Source: Lycocorax pyrrhopterus obiensis (taxonomy: Eukaryota > Chordata > Aves > Passeriformes > Paradisaeidae). From it: 64,000 bases of DNA. The notes beneath the pieces were generated by a model. That model saw only the letters and a list, made by a program, of their open reading frames with translations, had not been told where the DNA came from and searched no databases. This document shows positions 9,961 to 21,900 of this stretch, in pieces. Each line of letters opens with the position of its first letter. The first letter of the stretch is position 1. The stretch covers positions 22,361,659 through 22,425,658 of the forward strand of contig JACSVZ010000008.1 of the NCBI GenBank assembly GCA_014706295.1, in the 5' to 3' direction. A program made the position numbers and the translations under genes.

Positions 9961-12900
9961 GTGAGTACCGCCGGGCTTTGTCCGCCGCCGGTGGGCGTGC
10001 GGCGGGCGAGGGTGCGGGAGCCCGGCGGGGCGCCGGGGCCGGGGGCTTGTCCGAGGATGCGTGTCCAAAAGCGCGTGGGGAGCGAGTGCCCCGCGGGGCC
10101 GCGTGGGCAAGAACCCCGCGGGGGGAGCCTGTCAGGAGTGTGTGCGGGAGCCCGTCAGGGGACGCGTGTGCAAGAGGCTGTCCGGGGCGGGGGTGTGCAG
10201 CAGCCTGTCTGGGATGTGTGCAAGTGCCCACCGTGTCTGTTCAGGGCAGTACGTGTGCAAATGCCCGTGGGGCCACGGTCGGCCGCCCAAAAGGTGCGTG
10301 TGCAAGAACCTGGTGGGGTGGGTGATGTGCGGTGTCCCGCTACGCCCGGGGGTTGTGTGTCTGTAAGTTCCCGTCCGGGGGATATGTGTGCAAGAGCCTG
10401 TTGGGTGAGTTTACGTGCATCATCCCCTTCCTGAGGGGGGTGCAATAGCCCGTCGAGGTGGAGAGCAATGCGTCTGAGAGAGAGCCTGCTGGGGCAGGGT
10501 GTATATGTAACCCTTTCTCTGTGTGAGGGTCGTGCAAGGGGGCCCGCATGTCCCGGTCTTTGTGCAAGCATGCGGAGCGGGCTGGGATTAGAGCTGTGCC
10601 CGAGGGAGTGCTCCGGGGGGGCATTTGCGCTGGGGCAGCCCAGAATGGACTGCGCCTGTGGGTCCGCGAGCCGCATAGCACCCCCCGGCAGGTGTGTGGT
10701 CATCCCTGCCGGGACTTGTCAGAGGGTGGCTACACAGCCAGAGAGGTTCTCTGAGGGCTCCTGTCACCCCAAGCCCTTACCTGTTCTGGGCACCCCTTTG
10801 TCCCCAGGAAGCTCTCCTGAGAGTGCTGCACATCGTGCTAGGATCAGTTCCCATTCCCCCAGCTCCCCTTGAGACTCCCCCACGGTGTGACCAGCCTTCA
10901 GCCGTGCCGATCACCCATCGTGAGTCAGGCAGCTCACCGATTCTCTCCAGTCCCCTGTGCCGGCACCTCACTGCTCATCAAATCCCTTGCCACGTCCTCA
11001 GGGGTGTGGGGAGGTGTCCCTGGCTCTCTTCGCTGGGCCCCGCTAAGGAAGGCTTTTCTCTCACAGCCATGGTCCAGCCGGCTGTGTGGGTGCTGTGTCA
11101 CCTGCTGAGCTCCCCCGAGCAGGAGTGGTGCCTCTGCTGCTGCGCCTGGCTGGGCAGGTCTCCCTGCCTGGGGTTCTGTGGCTGCACGGGGTCCCCACCC
11201 AGGGAGAGCAGCATGAGCTGAACGTGTCCAACCTGCTGCTGGCAGCAGGTTTCTGGCATGCAGGAACCCCGTCCCAGCCGGAGAGTGGGGCTGTCCCCAG
11301 CCTGTCCCCTCTACTCAGTAGCAGCAGGTGCCCCATCCCAGTAGCTGCAGTAGAGCACAGTGGCACGGTAGCTATCTGGCCCTGGCCCTGGGGCCAGGCT
11401 GCTCCCACATCCCCCTTGCAGTGCAGGGAAGTGTTGAGCTTCTGCCTCCTTGGGCAGCAGAGCTGCAGGATATGTTCTAGGGCAGCCACACACGGGGCTC
11501 GTGGCCCTGTGCTGTGCTGTTTGCAGCTCCCGGACTGTGACTGTGCCCTTTGCCTGCAGATGGGCAGAGACCCTGCAGGCAAGGACTGCATGCAGGGACT
11601 GCAGACAGCCTGGCAGCTGCCAGGGCTGCACCCAGCGTGCAGCGTCAAGAGCTCTGCAGGATACCACTTTAGAGGAGTTTTCTTTTCTCCCACCATAATT
11701 ATCCTCATACAAATGATTATTACCCAGCACGGCAACCAAGCTGGTGTGAGTTGCCATCCCATAGACCCAGTTTATGAGGTCTGAGACAGGATCCCCCCTT
11801 TCCTCTGTGTGCAGGGCAGGGGGAAGGTTTATGCATAGCCTGCACTAGCCCTTTCTGCCTCTCAGGGAGCTTAACGGGGTCCTTGGCATCAGCTGTCCAT
11901 GCACCTGAGTGCAGGGTCCTGGGAGAGAGTTGGCATTGAGTCTCCACCTCTGCCCGCTGGGCAGGTGCTCAGCACTGCTCAAATGAGGCAATGCTGGGGT
12001 GAGCTAATGGAGGATGTCCTTGCTGGGTGTTTCTCTCCTACCCTGGCAGGGCATCTCTCCCCTCTGGCAGTGGGTCCTGTTGCTGTCTCTCGTTCTGCCT
12101 CCACTGACCTGGTCCTCCATGTCTGTTGCCATTCAGCAGCATTGGGTTTTCTGGATTTTAATGCAGCTGGCGATGCCGGATCTTCTGGCTGGACTGAGCT
12201 AGACATGCTTGCTCTCTCGTGGGTGTTGTCTGCTGGATAACTACTTCCTGCTGTTTTGCACACCCTTGCAGGTGCTTGAGGGTGTCTGTGCAGAGCAGGT
12301 CTATCTCCTAGCAGTGAAATCCTACTGTAACAGCTCGTAAGTGAGTTTCAATTCCCTGTAAGCAGGCTGCAACCTTGCAGTCTCCAACTTCTCAGTGTTT
12401 GATGGAGCAAGGTCAGCTAGCAGCCACAGGGGAGTATGCAGCAGGACCTGTGCTCGGGCACAGCACATTGCTCCCTAAGTGCCTTTTAGTCTGCAACCCA
12501 ACATAAATGGGGGTTGTGCACCTGCCTTCTGACTGGATCGGGGCTGAGCAAAGCGGGAAGCAGCAAAGTCTCTGGGCACTTTGCACAGATGCCTGTGCTC
12601 CTGCCTACACCTCTGGCAAGCACAACAGAGGCCTGAAGGCTTTGTAGGCAGGATGGGGTGATAATCCTTCAGCACTAGTGTTATCTGCTTCCAGGAGTCC
12701 CTCAGGCCTCAGCCGCCAGAGAAGAGTTGTGGGAGAAGGTCACAGTTCCCTTCCCCATTTGCTTGCTTTTCTTTCTTCCTTTGACAGTGTCTGTGAAGAG
12801 CAGGCTGCCCTGTTGGGGAGGTGGATCGCTCTCCCCACGCCAGCAGGATCAGTGCAAATTTGCCACTGTCAAATGGCAGCTTCCAGCCCAGCTCTTTGCT

Positions 12901-15900
12901 TGTAGGGGATGAATTGACTGTGATGGCGTCACACTCTCCTGCCATTGAAGTTTTTGGCTGACAGCTGAGAATTGCCCCACTTGCCCCATTTGCCTCCTCT
13001 CCCATGAGCTGAACATCCCACATCTCACTGTGGGCTGTGTAGTGTCTCTCGCTCCATGTGGGAGGCAGCAGAGCTGGGTTTGGGAGTCCCCATCACTGCA
13101 CCCCTCTTGGCTCTGGCTTTTCCCTTCCAGGGTCCCTGGTCTCAGCATTTCATGGGGCTTCTGTTTGCCTGGTTCCCAAAGTTTGGGGTTTGCCTGTGCA
13201 GAAATGGGCCCCATGCAGTCTGTAGCAAGCCTGCCATCCCTCTGTCTGCTTTGGTGGAGGGAAGGGGTGCTGAGCTACAACCTTTGGGTGTGAGAGCATC
13301 ATGCCGGGGCAGCTGCACTCGAAGCACACTTGCATACTGCCCAACCATCCTCTGCCAAAATTCCAGCAGCGAGCTCTTGTTCAGAGCATGTTCAATCCAT
13401 TCACCTGCATCTACCTCTCACCAGTTAATCAAAATGTCTTGCAGCAGCCAGGCTGGTGTATCGCAGCAACACTCCTGCATTCCACACCGGTTGTTGGGCT
13501 GCTTCTCCTTTCAGGGGCTTCGGGGAATGCTCGTTCTTAGGAAGCACCTTGAGGAAGTCAAACTCTCCCTTCCCTGAAGTGCCCGGGCAAGTTCTCAGTG
13601 AGCAGTCTGGTTGCAGAGGGTCTGTGCAGGCTCTGCAGAGCTCTGGGGCAGGATGCAGGACCTTTGTCCAGCCAGGGCAGTGCCTGGCTGGCCCTACAGC
13701 TCTGAGCTCTCAGGAGAGCCAGTGCTGGGCACTGGGAGGATGCAGGCTGGTTTGGGAAGGTAGCCTGCCCAGCCCACTGCAGTGGCTTCCTTGGGAGCCT
13801 TCCTGGACAGAGGAAATTTGCAATTCTATTCCAATTTCTCCCTTCAGCTACGTCCAAGGCAGATGCTGTCTATATATTGCCATGGTAACGCTGCGTTCTC
13901 ACTCTCTATGGAATTGCATGCTGGAAAAATATTAGTTTAAAAAACTATGTCGTGTTTGTATTGACTGAAGTCGAGGCTGATAGTGGAGGATCTATTGTCC
14001 CCTGGTTGGGAAAAGTCACCAGTAACAGGCAATAAAGCCAGGCAGATTGGCCTCTGGTGACCACTTCTCACCCCACACAGCAATTGCTTCCCTATAAACC
14101 CTTCCCTGGCTCTGTTTTATTGCATCCTTTAAAACAGATATTTTTGCCTTAAATGTGCTGCCACTTTGGTCCTCCAGAGTGTTGCATTGTGCAAACAGCA
14201 ATTCCTTGCTGCTGAGGTGGGAGCAAGGAAGGGGAATTGTTTCCAGCTTTAACTGAGGGTCTCTCACCTGTACCTTCAAATGCCGTTGCTGCTGTGCCCA
14301 GAGCCTGTAGCCCCAGGGTGAGCTGGGCATGGTGGCCACGGTGCCGGTGCAGGGCAGCACACACAGAAACAGTCCAGTTACAGAAACAGACTCGTTACAG
14401 GATGTGCATTTGCTCTGAGTTTCATTCTCCCCTACTTCATTGTTTCCTATCAAAACTCCGGCTGGCAGAAGAGTGAGGCAGCTATAAAAGGTAAAGGATG
14501 CACGAGGGACCCCCACAGAGCAGCAGAACCTGCAGCCTGGGGGAACAGAGGGGATTTGGGGTACCACCAGGGTGGTGTGGGCAGGGAAAGGGTGTCCTGT
14601 CCAGGGAAAGGTGTACAAGCCATGACCTCCCACTAAAGAGGGGCTTTTCCTGTATCCTTGCACTGATTTGCTCTGTGGCAACCTGGTGCAGGAGAGTACT
14701 GGAGCAGGACGTGCATGTGGGCAACCGAGGGAGCCTGTCTTTGTTTTGCTTCTGAGTCCTCCATGGTTCCCTGCCCACTCCGGAGGTACTTACTGCTGCG
14801 GACACGTCCTCTTGATCTTTATTGCTACTGAAATAACCTTTCATAAAACCTGAGAGGCAAGGAGATGTTTCTGTGCGTGTTTTGCTGAAAAGCAGTAAAA
14901 AACACAGTTGTGCGTTAGCAAATGGCCTCATCCCAGGGGATGTCAGACCCAGATCACTGCTCCCTGGCAGGATTCCAGTGCGAGTAGCTCCAAGGCCAGC
15001 TCCGGCAGCTGGCCCCTGTCCCCACTCGAGGGACAGCCAGGGATGGCAGTGGCAGGAATGGTGAGGGGAGCAGAGGTTTTCCTGCTGTACAGCACCAGGA
15101 TGCAATTAGCAATGTGAGCAGTAAGGATAGTTCGCAGCCGGGTCCTTGGGGTTGTGGCACTGCTGGAAGTGAGAAGGAAATGAGGTGGGATGGAGGAGAC
15201 CTCTCCATGGTGTTGGTGTGGGGTTGTGCCAAGGCTGTCCCCTCAGGAATCATCTCAGACCTCCCTCGTACATTCAGGCTCTGAGGCTGTGCTGACTGTC
15301 TGCTTCCCTGGCATGCATTTTGGATGCACTCGCTGCTCAAAATAGCAGAGGCAAGTGTCCTATGGGGGAGAGAGGCTGCTAGAGGAGGAAGATCAGAAAA
15401 AGGGAAGATTAATTTTTAAAGCGATGCAGCCAAGGAGCAGCCCTGGGCACCAAGACTGAGAGAGATGCAAGGTCCTGGCCCTGGATATTTCTTGGTTGGA
15501 GGAAGCCCTACATCCCAAATGAGATGCTCCAGGAGACCCATCTGCTCTGGGATTGAGGAGGCACCTATAACTGAGCAGCTGAGGTGCACTTGTCCTCCCA
15601 TCCCTGCTGTGAGCAGCTCCAGGACGGATGAGCCAGAGAGGTTTTGCTGAGGAAGATGCAAAGTGGAACTCAATCTGATGAGTGGTAGGATGAAGCCTGA
15701 GGGCTGGGCAGCCTCCCCTGCCCTGGGAAGCAGAGAAGCTACAGAGCAGCTCCTTGCCAGGCTACTCAGCACAGCATAAAAAGCCAAATTTTGTGGGTAT
15801 CCAGGAAAATCTGTCCTCTTGGCTGAGTCTCAGTTTCCACATTTGTGGAACAGAAATGACCTGCTGCCTTTTCTCTCTCCCACTGGGGTTCAGGGAGGTT

Positions 15901-18900
15901 ATTTATTTATTTTTAACCTGAAGGTAATACACCACAATGCTGCGTGAGTGTAAAGCATTCCCTGACTGCGAGCAGCTAATGGCTGTGGCATGAAAACCCC
16001 AGAGAGAAGTTAGGAGAACAGAAAGCCTTCTGGATCCTCACTGTTACTTGCATGATCGATGCTGTTTGTAATGCTTAAAGATCTGTCGTGATGCTAACCT
16101 GCTGTAGTATCTTGTAAAAGCTTACAGAGCCTCCTGTGCTCTGGGGCCAGCGCTGTGCTTGGGGCTGGGTTCCCCTTTGGCTAAGGCCAGGGATTCTGAG
16201 ATGAGCCCAAACAGCACTTTTGGGGCTCTGCTTGTTGGGCACCTGCAGGCAGCTGGTAGAGGCAGTGCTGGCAAGGCGTTCACCCTGTGAATGACACCCC
16301 TAAAGGGACTTTGATGTAGCCCTTGGGCACCTTTGCTCTTCTTGAGGGATCTGGTCTGAACAGGGATGGGATGGGAAAGGACAACAAGGTGCTGAGCCCT
16401 TTGTGCAGCTGTGTCAGCCCAGGACGAGCGTGACCAGTGTCCCCTCCCTGAGCAGTGGGCAGCAGCACTCTGTAACTCCCTGGTACCTTGGAGGGGATGG
16501 AGTTAGCACCCAGCCATGCCCATATGGGCTCCAGGGAGCTGGTGAATGTGGTGCCAGTGCTGGAGGGGACCAGCTCTTCCAGGACTGGGAAGGGATCTGC
16601 CCCACGTTTCCTTGTTTGAGCAGCTCAGTGAGCCTGTGCTGGGGCTCAGTTACATTCCAGCAGCCGGGTGAAATCTTGAGAAGACTTGAAAAATGCAATA
16701 AAAGTGTAGGATGAAAGGTTGCAGCTGCTCTGTCCCCCAGTGCTGAGCACAGGGGTCAGTCTGGAGTCTAAGCCTCATCCATGTTCCCATTAGCAGTCTG
16801 TGTGATGGGACACAAACTGCTTATGACAGTTACAAATGCCACCAGGCTGGGAGAGATGCAAGAGGGCTGGAGAATGGGCTGAGATTTCAGAGCGGGCTTG
16901 GTGAATGGGAGGAATGAGCTGACAGAAAGGAAGGTGTTGCCTGGGGACTTGAGGAAAGTGTGTGGTGGGAGGGAATCACCAACAGCACAGATGTGGAATG
17001 GGAGCAGGAACAGAGCGGGTCCTGCCCCTGCAAGTCAGAGAGGCCCTGAGGGAGAGCTGTGCCCTTGGAACTGGGGGATTGGTGGGGGGAAGCGGGCTGG
17101 GAAAGAGGCCTGCACGGGCAAGGGAGCAGCCAGGTCTCTGCACCATGGTGGCCTGGGCAGGTAGAGATGGGGTTCATCTGCTGTGGGAGAGGCTCAGGTT
17201 GGAGTTTTGGGAATATCCTTGAGGCAGGAGCAATGACATGCTGGAATAAGGCACAGGGTAGTGTCAGTCCCTGTCCTTGAAGGAGCAGTGCATGCATCTG
17301 CCTGGATTGATGGAGGGTGGCAGAGGTACTGCTGTGGGGTGCGTGACCTTCCCGTCTTCATTTCTCTGCTTCCCTGATTATTATCTGGCACTGCCGGCTC
17401 CAGCTGGGCTCAGGGCTCTGGGGTGAGGGCTCTGGAGCTGCTGGGAGGGGAGCCATGCCCTTGGGGGCAGGTGCTCTGAGGCAAGGGCAGGAACAGCAGA
17501 GCAGTGAAGACCTTCAAGGGAGGGACACATCACATGGACAATACGAATGCCAGCCTCACCGGGCACCAGGGCAGGGGCAGCCCTTGCAGCAGGCACCACA
17601 GGAGCACGGATCCATCTCCACCATCCCCTGCAGTCACTGCCTAGAGCTGTGGGCACCTGCTCTGTGCTGGCACTGATGGGCTGGGGCACATTTTGCCACT
17701 GGTGGGTGCCAGTGCAGGAATTCATCTCACAGACTTTCCCTCTGTGTTCTTAAAAGCAGGATTCTGGAGAGCAGAGCAGTTAGGATTTCTGTCTCAGCGG
17801 GAGAGCAGAGCTGAGCTGAGCCACAAGGACAGGAGTCACATGTGTGCTGAATAGCTGATGCCTTGCAATGGAGTAGGGATAGCAGGATTGCACTGTCTGC
17901 TCCTTCCCGCTCCTGATAAATCAGTGCCCAGGGAAATATCATTCATGTTGGCTGTATTTAATAAATTAACTCTCTGCATTTGTGCTCTCTGAGGTTGTTA
18001 CTGAGTTAGCGTAGCTCCAAACCCTGCAAAGGGAAAAGACACATCGGACCCCCTGGGAATGGATAAGCCATCCAAAGCTAGAAACCAAATATAAACCCAG
18101 ACTATGCAAATCCAGTCTAACGAACCCTGCTGCAGCACAGACATCCCATCTGGGAGTGGGATGATCCACAAGCAATGTAGCAAAGGGACTGATTGTTTTA
18201 ATGACTTTCCTCTTCCCAGAGAGAAATGGGAGGGGGGTTTCTGAAACTTGAGGGTTGCAAATGAAAATTCGCCGCCTCTCCAGCAGCAGTGTGAGATCTG
18301 GGGTGCTGGGGGGGCAGAGGAAGGCAGCCGAAATTAACTTGAGGATGCTTTCTGGTGTTAAATCCTTTGAATTAGTGAGGAAAGAGCACGCCCTGTGTTT
18401 CTGCTTTCAAGTCACAGTCCAGAAATACAACCAATCTGCTGGGCAGTTCCCCAGACACATCAGTCCTTATTGAAGCTCTGCTGTGTGGAGCAGGGCAGAG
18501 TGTTTTGCTTCACTAAGAAAGGGCATGGAGGCAGTGGGTGAGCAGCTGAGCAGCAGGGATCCAGCTTTCTGGGCACTGCAGACTGTAATTTATCTCCATG
18601 AGGAACTGAAGGGGGTTCAGAGGGGAAAAAATGTCATGAAGTTAAATGGCAGTGTTGCCTCGGCATCCTTACAAATAGGCTTTACCTGCTGTTCGTTCCT
18701 GTTTGGTTGCAAAGGCCATCATTTACCTGAACAAAGGCGTGGAGGGATGCTGGGAGCAGTTGTCAGGGAGCACACAGAGCCAGTCCCTGAGGGAGCTGGG
18801 GTGTCAAGGGGCCCTGAGACACAGCCCCATTGCTGAAGTACCCCGAGGATGCTCAGCGAGCATGCAGAGAGTGGAGGCTGGGGTGGGCTGTGTGGGCAGC

Positions 18901-21900
18901 AGTCCTGCCTGTGCCTTCTGGTGCTGCAGTCTTTGGGCTGCACTGTCCCAGAAGATGCCTGGGAGAGAGGGCAGAGCCTGGTTTTGGCATGTGCGGGGGC
19001 TGGCCATGTCTAGTCCGTGGCTCTTTGGTGTTTCTGCATGTTTCCATGCTGCTTTGCCTGTGCTCTGCCTCTGGCTAAGGCTCTGGGATGCTGGTGCTCT
19101 GAGGACAGCACCTCCTTGGGCTTTGCAGGCTGAGGTGTGAGTCCTGGCTGTCAGGTTGGGCAGTTCTAAATCAAGCCTCTCTGCTCTATCTCTCTGCAGT
19201 ACCGGAGATGTCTCAACTCCCAGTTACACGTTGTAGCCAGAGTAATGTTAGGCACATTTAAAGGAAGGTGCCATGGGAGTCCCGCTGGGAACCCTCCCTC
19301 ACCAGGAACTCGAATGGGTGCCATTGCCTCAAGCGTGGCCCTGGGGGTCTTCCAGGCAATCTTCTTTGCCAAGGAACCTTTAGGGCATTTGGAGAAAACC
19401 ACTCCTGAAGCTGAGATTTCTCCCTGGCCTTAGCTGACTCCAGGGCTGTGGTCCATCGGGAGGTGGCCACACAACTGCACATACCAAACGACCCCCTTTG
19501 TGGTGACAAATGTCCCTAAAACGTGTGACACACCCCAGTGCTTCATGCCTGGGACTTACAGCCTGACTGACCATGGCTTTTACTCCCACTGAGAGGGTCA
19601 GGACCTTCTGGTTTGGAGGCCCATCCCCGGCAGCCTGCTGTGCTGGCCGTACTGGGAGCTGGGGGAGTCGTGGGGCTGCAGAGCCCGAGTGTGGGTTTCA
19701 GTTTAATCACTGGGGCTGAGGAACCTCTATTCATTCCCGCTTGCATTCATCCGTGTCCTAGTAACGGTGCTCTCCCAACCTCCTTCCCAACACAGGCACA
19801 CACGGCTGGATAATGGCAGGAGCCCGGCAATCTCGGCGCTGAATAGCGCTGTAATTACGAGGCTATAATGGCGAGCTGGAACTCATTAGCCATTATCAGC
19901 CGTTTCAGCAGGACAATGACAGCACCCCGGGGTGCGCGGCTGCGCTGGCTGCACCCGGTGGCCCTACACGCTGCTCGGCGGCCCCGAGGCCAGCCCGCCG
20001 CTGACCTTGGCCCCTCGCATGGCTGCAGAGCCCGGTGGAGGGAAGCTTTGGCTCTGGATGGGAATGATGGACTATGTATTCAGCCAGTCTTGTGACATGA
20101 GGCATTCCTGCTCCCTGGTCCCGCTGTCAGGGCTCAGGAAGTTACAGACCCCCCGTGGTCCTGCCCAAGCACCCCAACCTGCTCCACGGTGGCACTCTCC
20201 TGCTTCTTTCTTTCCCTGGCTCCAGCAGCTCATGCCTCACTTGACTGCCTTCCCCTCCTGTAGGTTGTTTTCCTCTTGATTTCTGTGTTTGTGTTCAGTG
20301 CCAGCAGTGGGTCTCCAGCATGGGAGCCCTCCCTGGGCCATATGTTCGCGTAGGCATCCTCCATCCCCAGCACGTGCCTTGGGCAGGCTGGCCTCATGGG
20401 CAAGAAGCAAACACTGCCATGCTTTGTGATGCCGGTCGGGGAGACTCTCTCCTGCAATAGGGGGCTGCACAGAGATCCCCAGCTCTGCAGACCGTGGGTC
20501 CCAGGGCTGATGGTCCTGCTTTTCCTACAATAATCACATCCTGTAATGCAGAAAGGCACTGCGAAGCTGAGTGCGAGGTGCAAATCTCTTCAGCTCCTGG
20601 CTTGATGTATTTTAAAGCAGGATAATCCTAGCAGGATCATGCCGGAGAGCATGGCTGAGGAGAGCTGGGGAAGGTGTAGCCAGCAGGCTGGGAGCAGAGG
20701 CCCTGCCATGTGTGTGTCCAGCAGTGGGACACATGTTGTTCTGGTGCTCAGCAGAGCCTGGGCAGGACCAAGGCCATGGGGTGGGTGTAGGTACCCTGTA
20801 TTTCCACCAGCAGGATGAGCAAGGAGGGGCAGCATCTCCTTTCTGGCTGGATTGCCTGTCCCTGTGCTCAACCCAGGGCTTTTGAATGAGAGTGATGCCA
20901 CAAAGCAGCTTGTCCTGTGCAAGAGTCTCTTGGCAGGTGAAACTTGAGTGTGGCTTATTCTCCAGGTAGAAGGTGTGACATGTCTGTGCACTGAAGCGGT
21001 TGTGATGCAAGGGTAATGGCAGGAGCCATTGTCATGTAAGTGTCACTTACACATGTAAGTGTCTTGCAGCTGGGTGTTTGGAGGGATCCTGCTGTTCTGG
21101 GGACTTTTGTTTGTTTCTTGTTACCCCTGCCTTCCCTAAACAACTCTGTGTGTTTGGGATGACCCTCCCAGGTGTTTGCTGCATTTGCAGAATGCAAATG
21201 GGCTGACATGCATCCCAAGGAGGGCATCTGGCATGGGAACAGAGAGGAGCCGGACAGCCTCTGCCTCTTGTTGCCTTATGGTCCATGAAAGATGCCAGCT
21301 TACACACTCATGGCCAGTCAGACTTCTGTGTGCCCAGCACTGCTGGCCATTGAGGATCAGGGTCCTCTCTGGAGCCAGGGGCCACTCCTGGTGAGGGAAT
21401 TGCACCGGCCTCTGCTCTCCTTTGGGCCCTGCCTGACATTTTTGGGGAGGTACTGGGGAGGCCCAGTGCCTGGCCACCTCCTGAGTGCTTCCATGTTAAT
21501 TTCTTCCTCTTCTCTCTGCAGGGAGCTCAATGGCAACAACATAACTCGAATCAACAAGAATGACTTTGCTGGACTGAAGCAGCTCCGTGTCCTGTGAGTT
21601 CATGATGAGGGGCCAGCTGCCCCCGCCTTGGTGGATATCGTGCTTCGCTTGTGGCCCCTCCTAGGGCTGCTAGAGGTGCTCAGCCTCTTTCTGTGGGCTT
21701 CAGCCAGCGGGGCTGGAGGGTACTGTGTTGGGCTGAGAGTGGTGGACTTCCAGCTGGAAGAGAGTGGGAAGAGTCTGGGTTGTGTTGAGGGGACAGTGGG
21801 AGTGAGGTGCCCTGGGTCAAAAGAAGTAATGAGGGCACTGGGGACCACTTTTCCAGAAAGCTGACTCCTTCTCTCTGCAGGCAGCTGATGGAAAACCAGA

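Larger units (their letters stand above)
9250..10330 (+). promoter_or_regulatory. SLIT1: SLIT1 CpG island / promoter region
   Basis: A sharply GC- and CpG-rich block surrounds exon 1, judged by eye rather than computed. It contains GC-box (SP1-type) motifs at about 9561-9578 and no obvious TATA box, as expected for a CpG-island promoter with dispersed initiation. The transcription start cannot be placed; 5' UTR probably occupies part of 9400-9757. Long open frames on both strands here reflect GC composition. Confidence 0.75.
9961..21521 (+). other. SLIT1: SLIT1 intron 1 (11.6 kb)
   Basis: The intron starts GTGAGT and ends TCTGCAG. It contains the minisatellite at 10058-10580, a candidate regulatory block at 19805-19920 and a small palindrome at 21036-21050. 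Its ORFs have no recognisable domains and overlap in several frames, as expected of GC-rich non-coding DNA. The rest (about 10600-19800) shows no feature I can name. Confidence 0.85.

Noticed and set aside
9145..10110. 321-codon minus-strand frame across SLIT1 exon 1
   Set aside because: It is proline/arginine/alanine-rich low-complexity sequence, the expected shadow of a CpG island and antisense to a confirmed exon.
10061..10366. Cysteine-rich small protein in intron 1
   Set aside because: The periodic cysteines come from the GTGTGCAAG minisatellite unit. The frame has no conserved spacing and several overlapping frames look the same.
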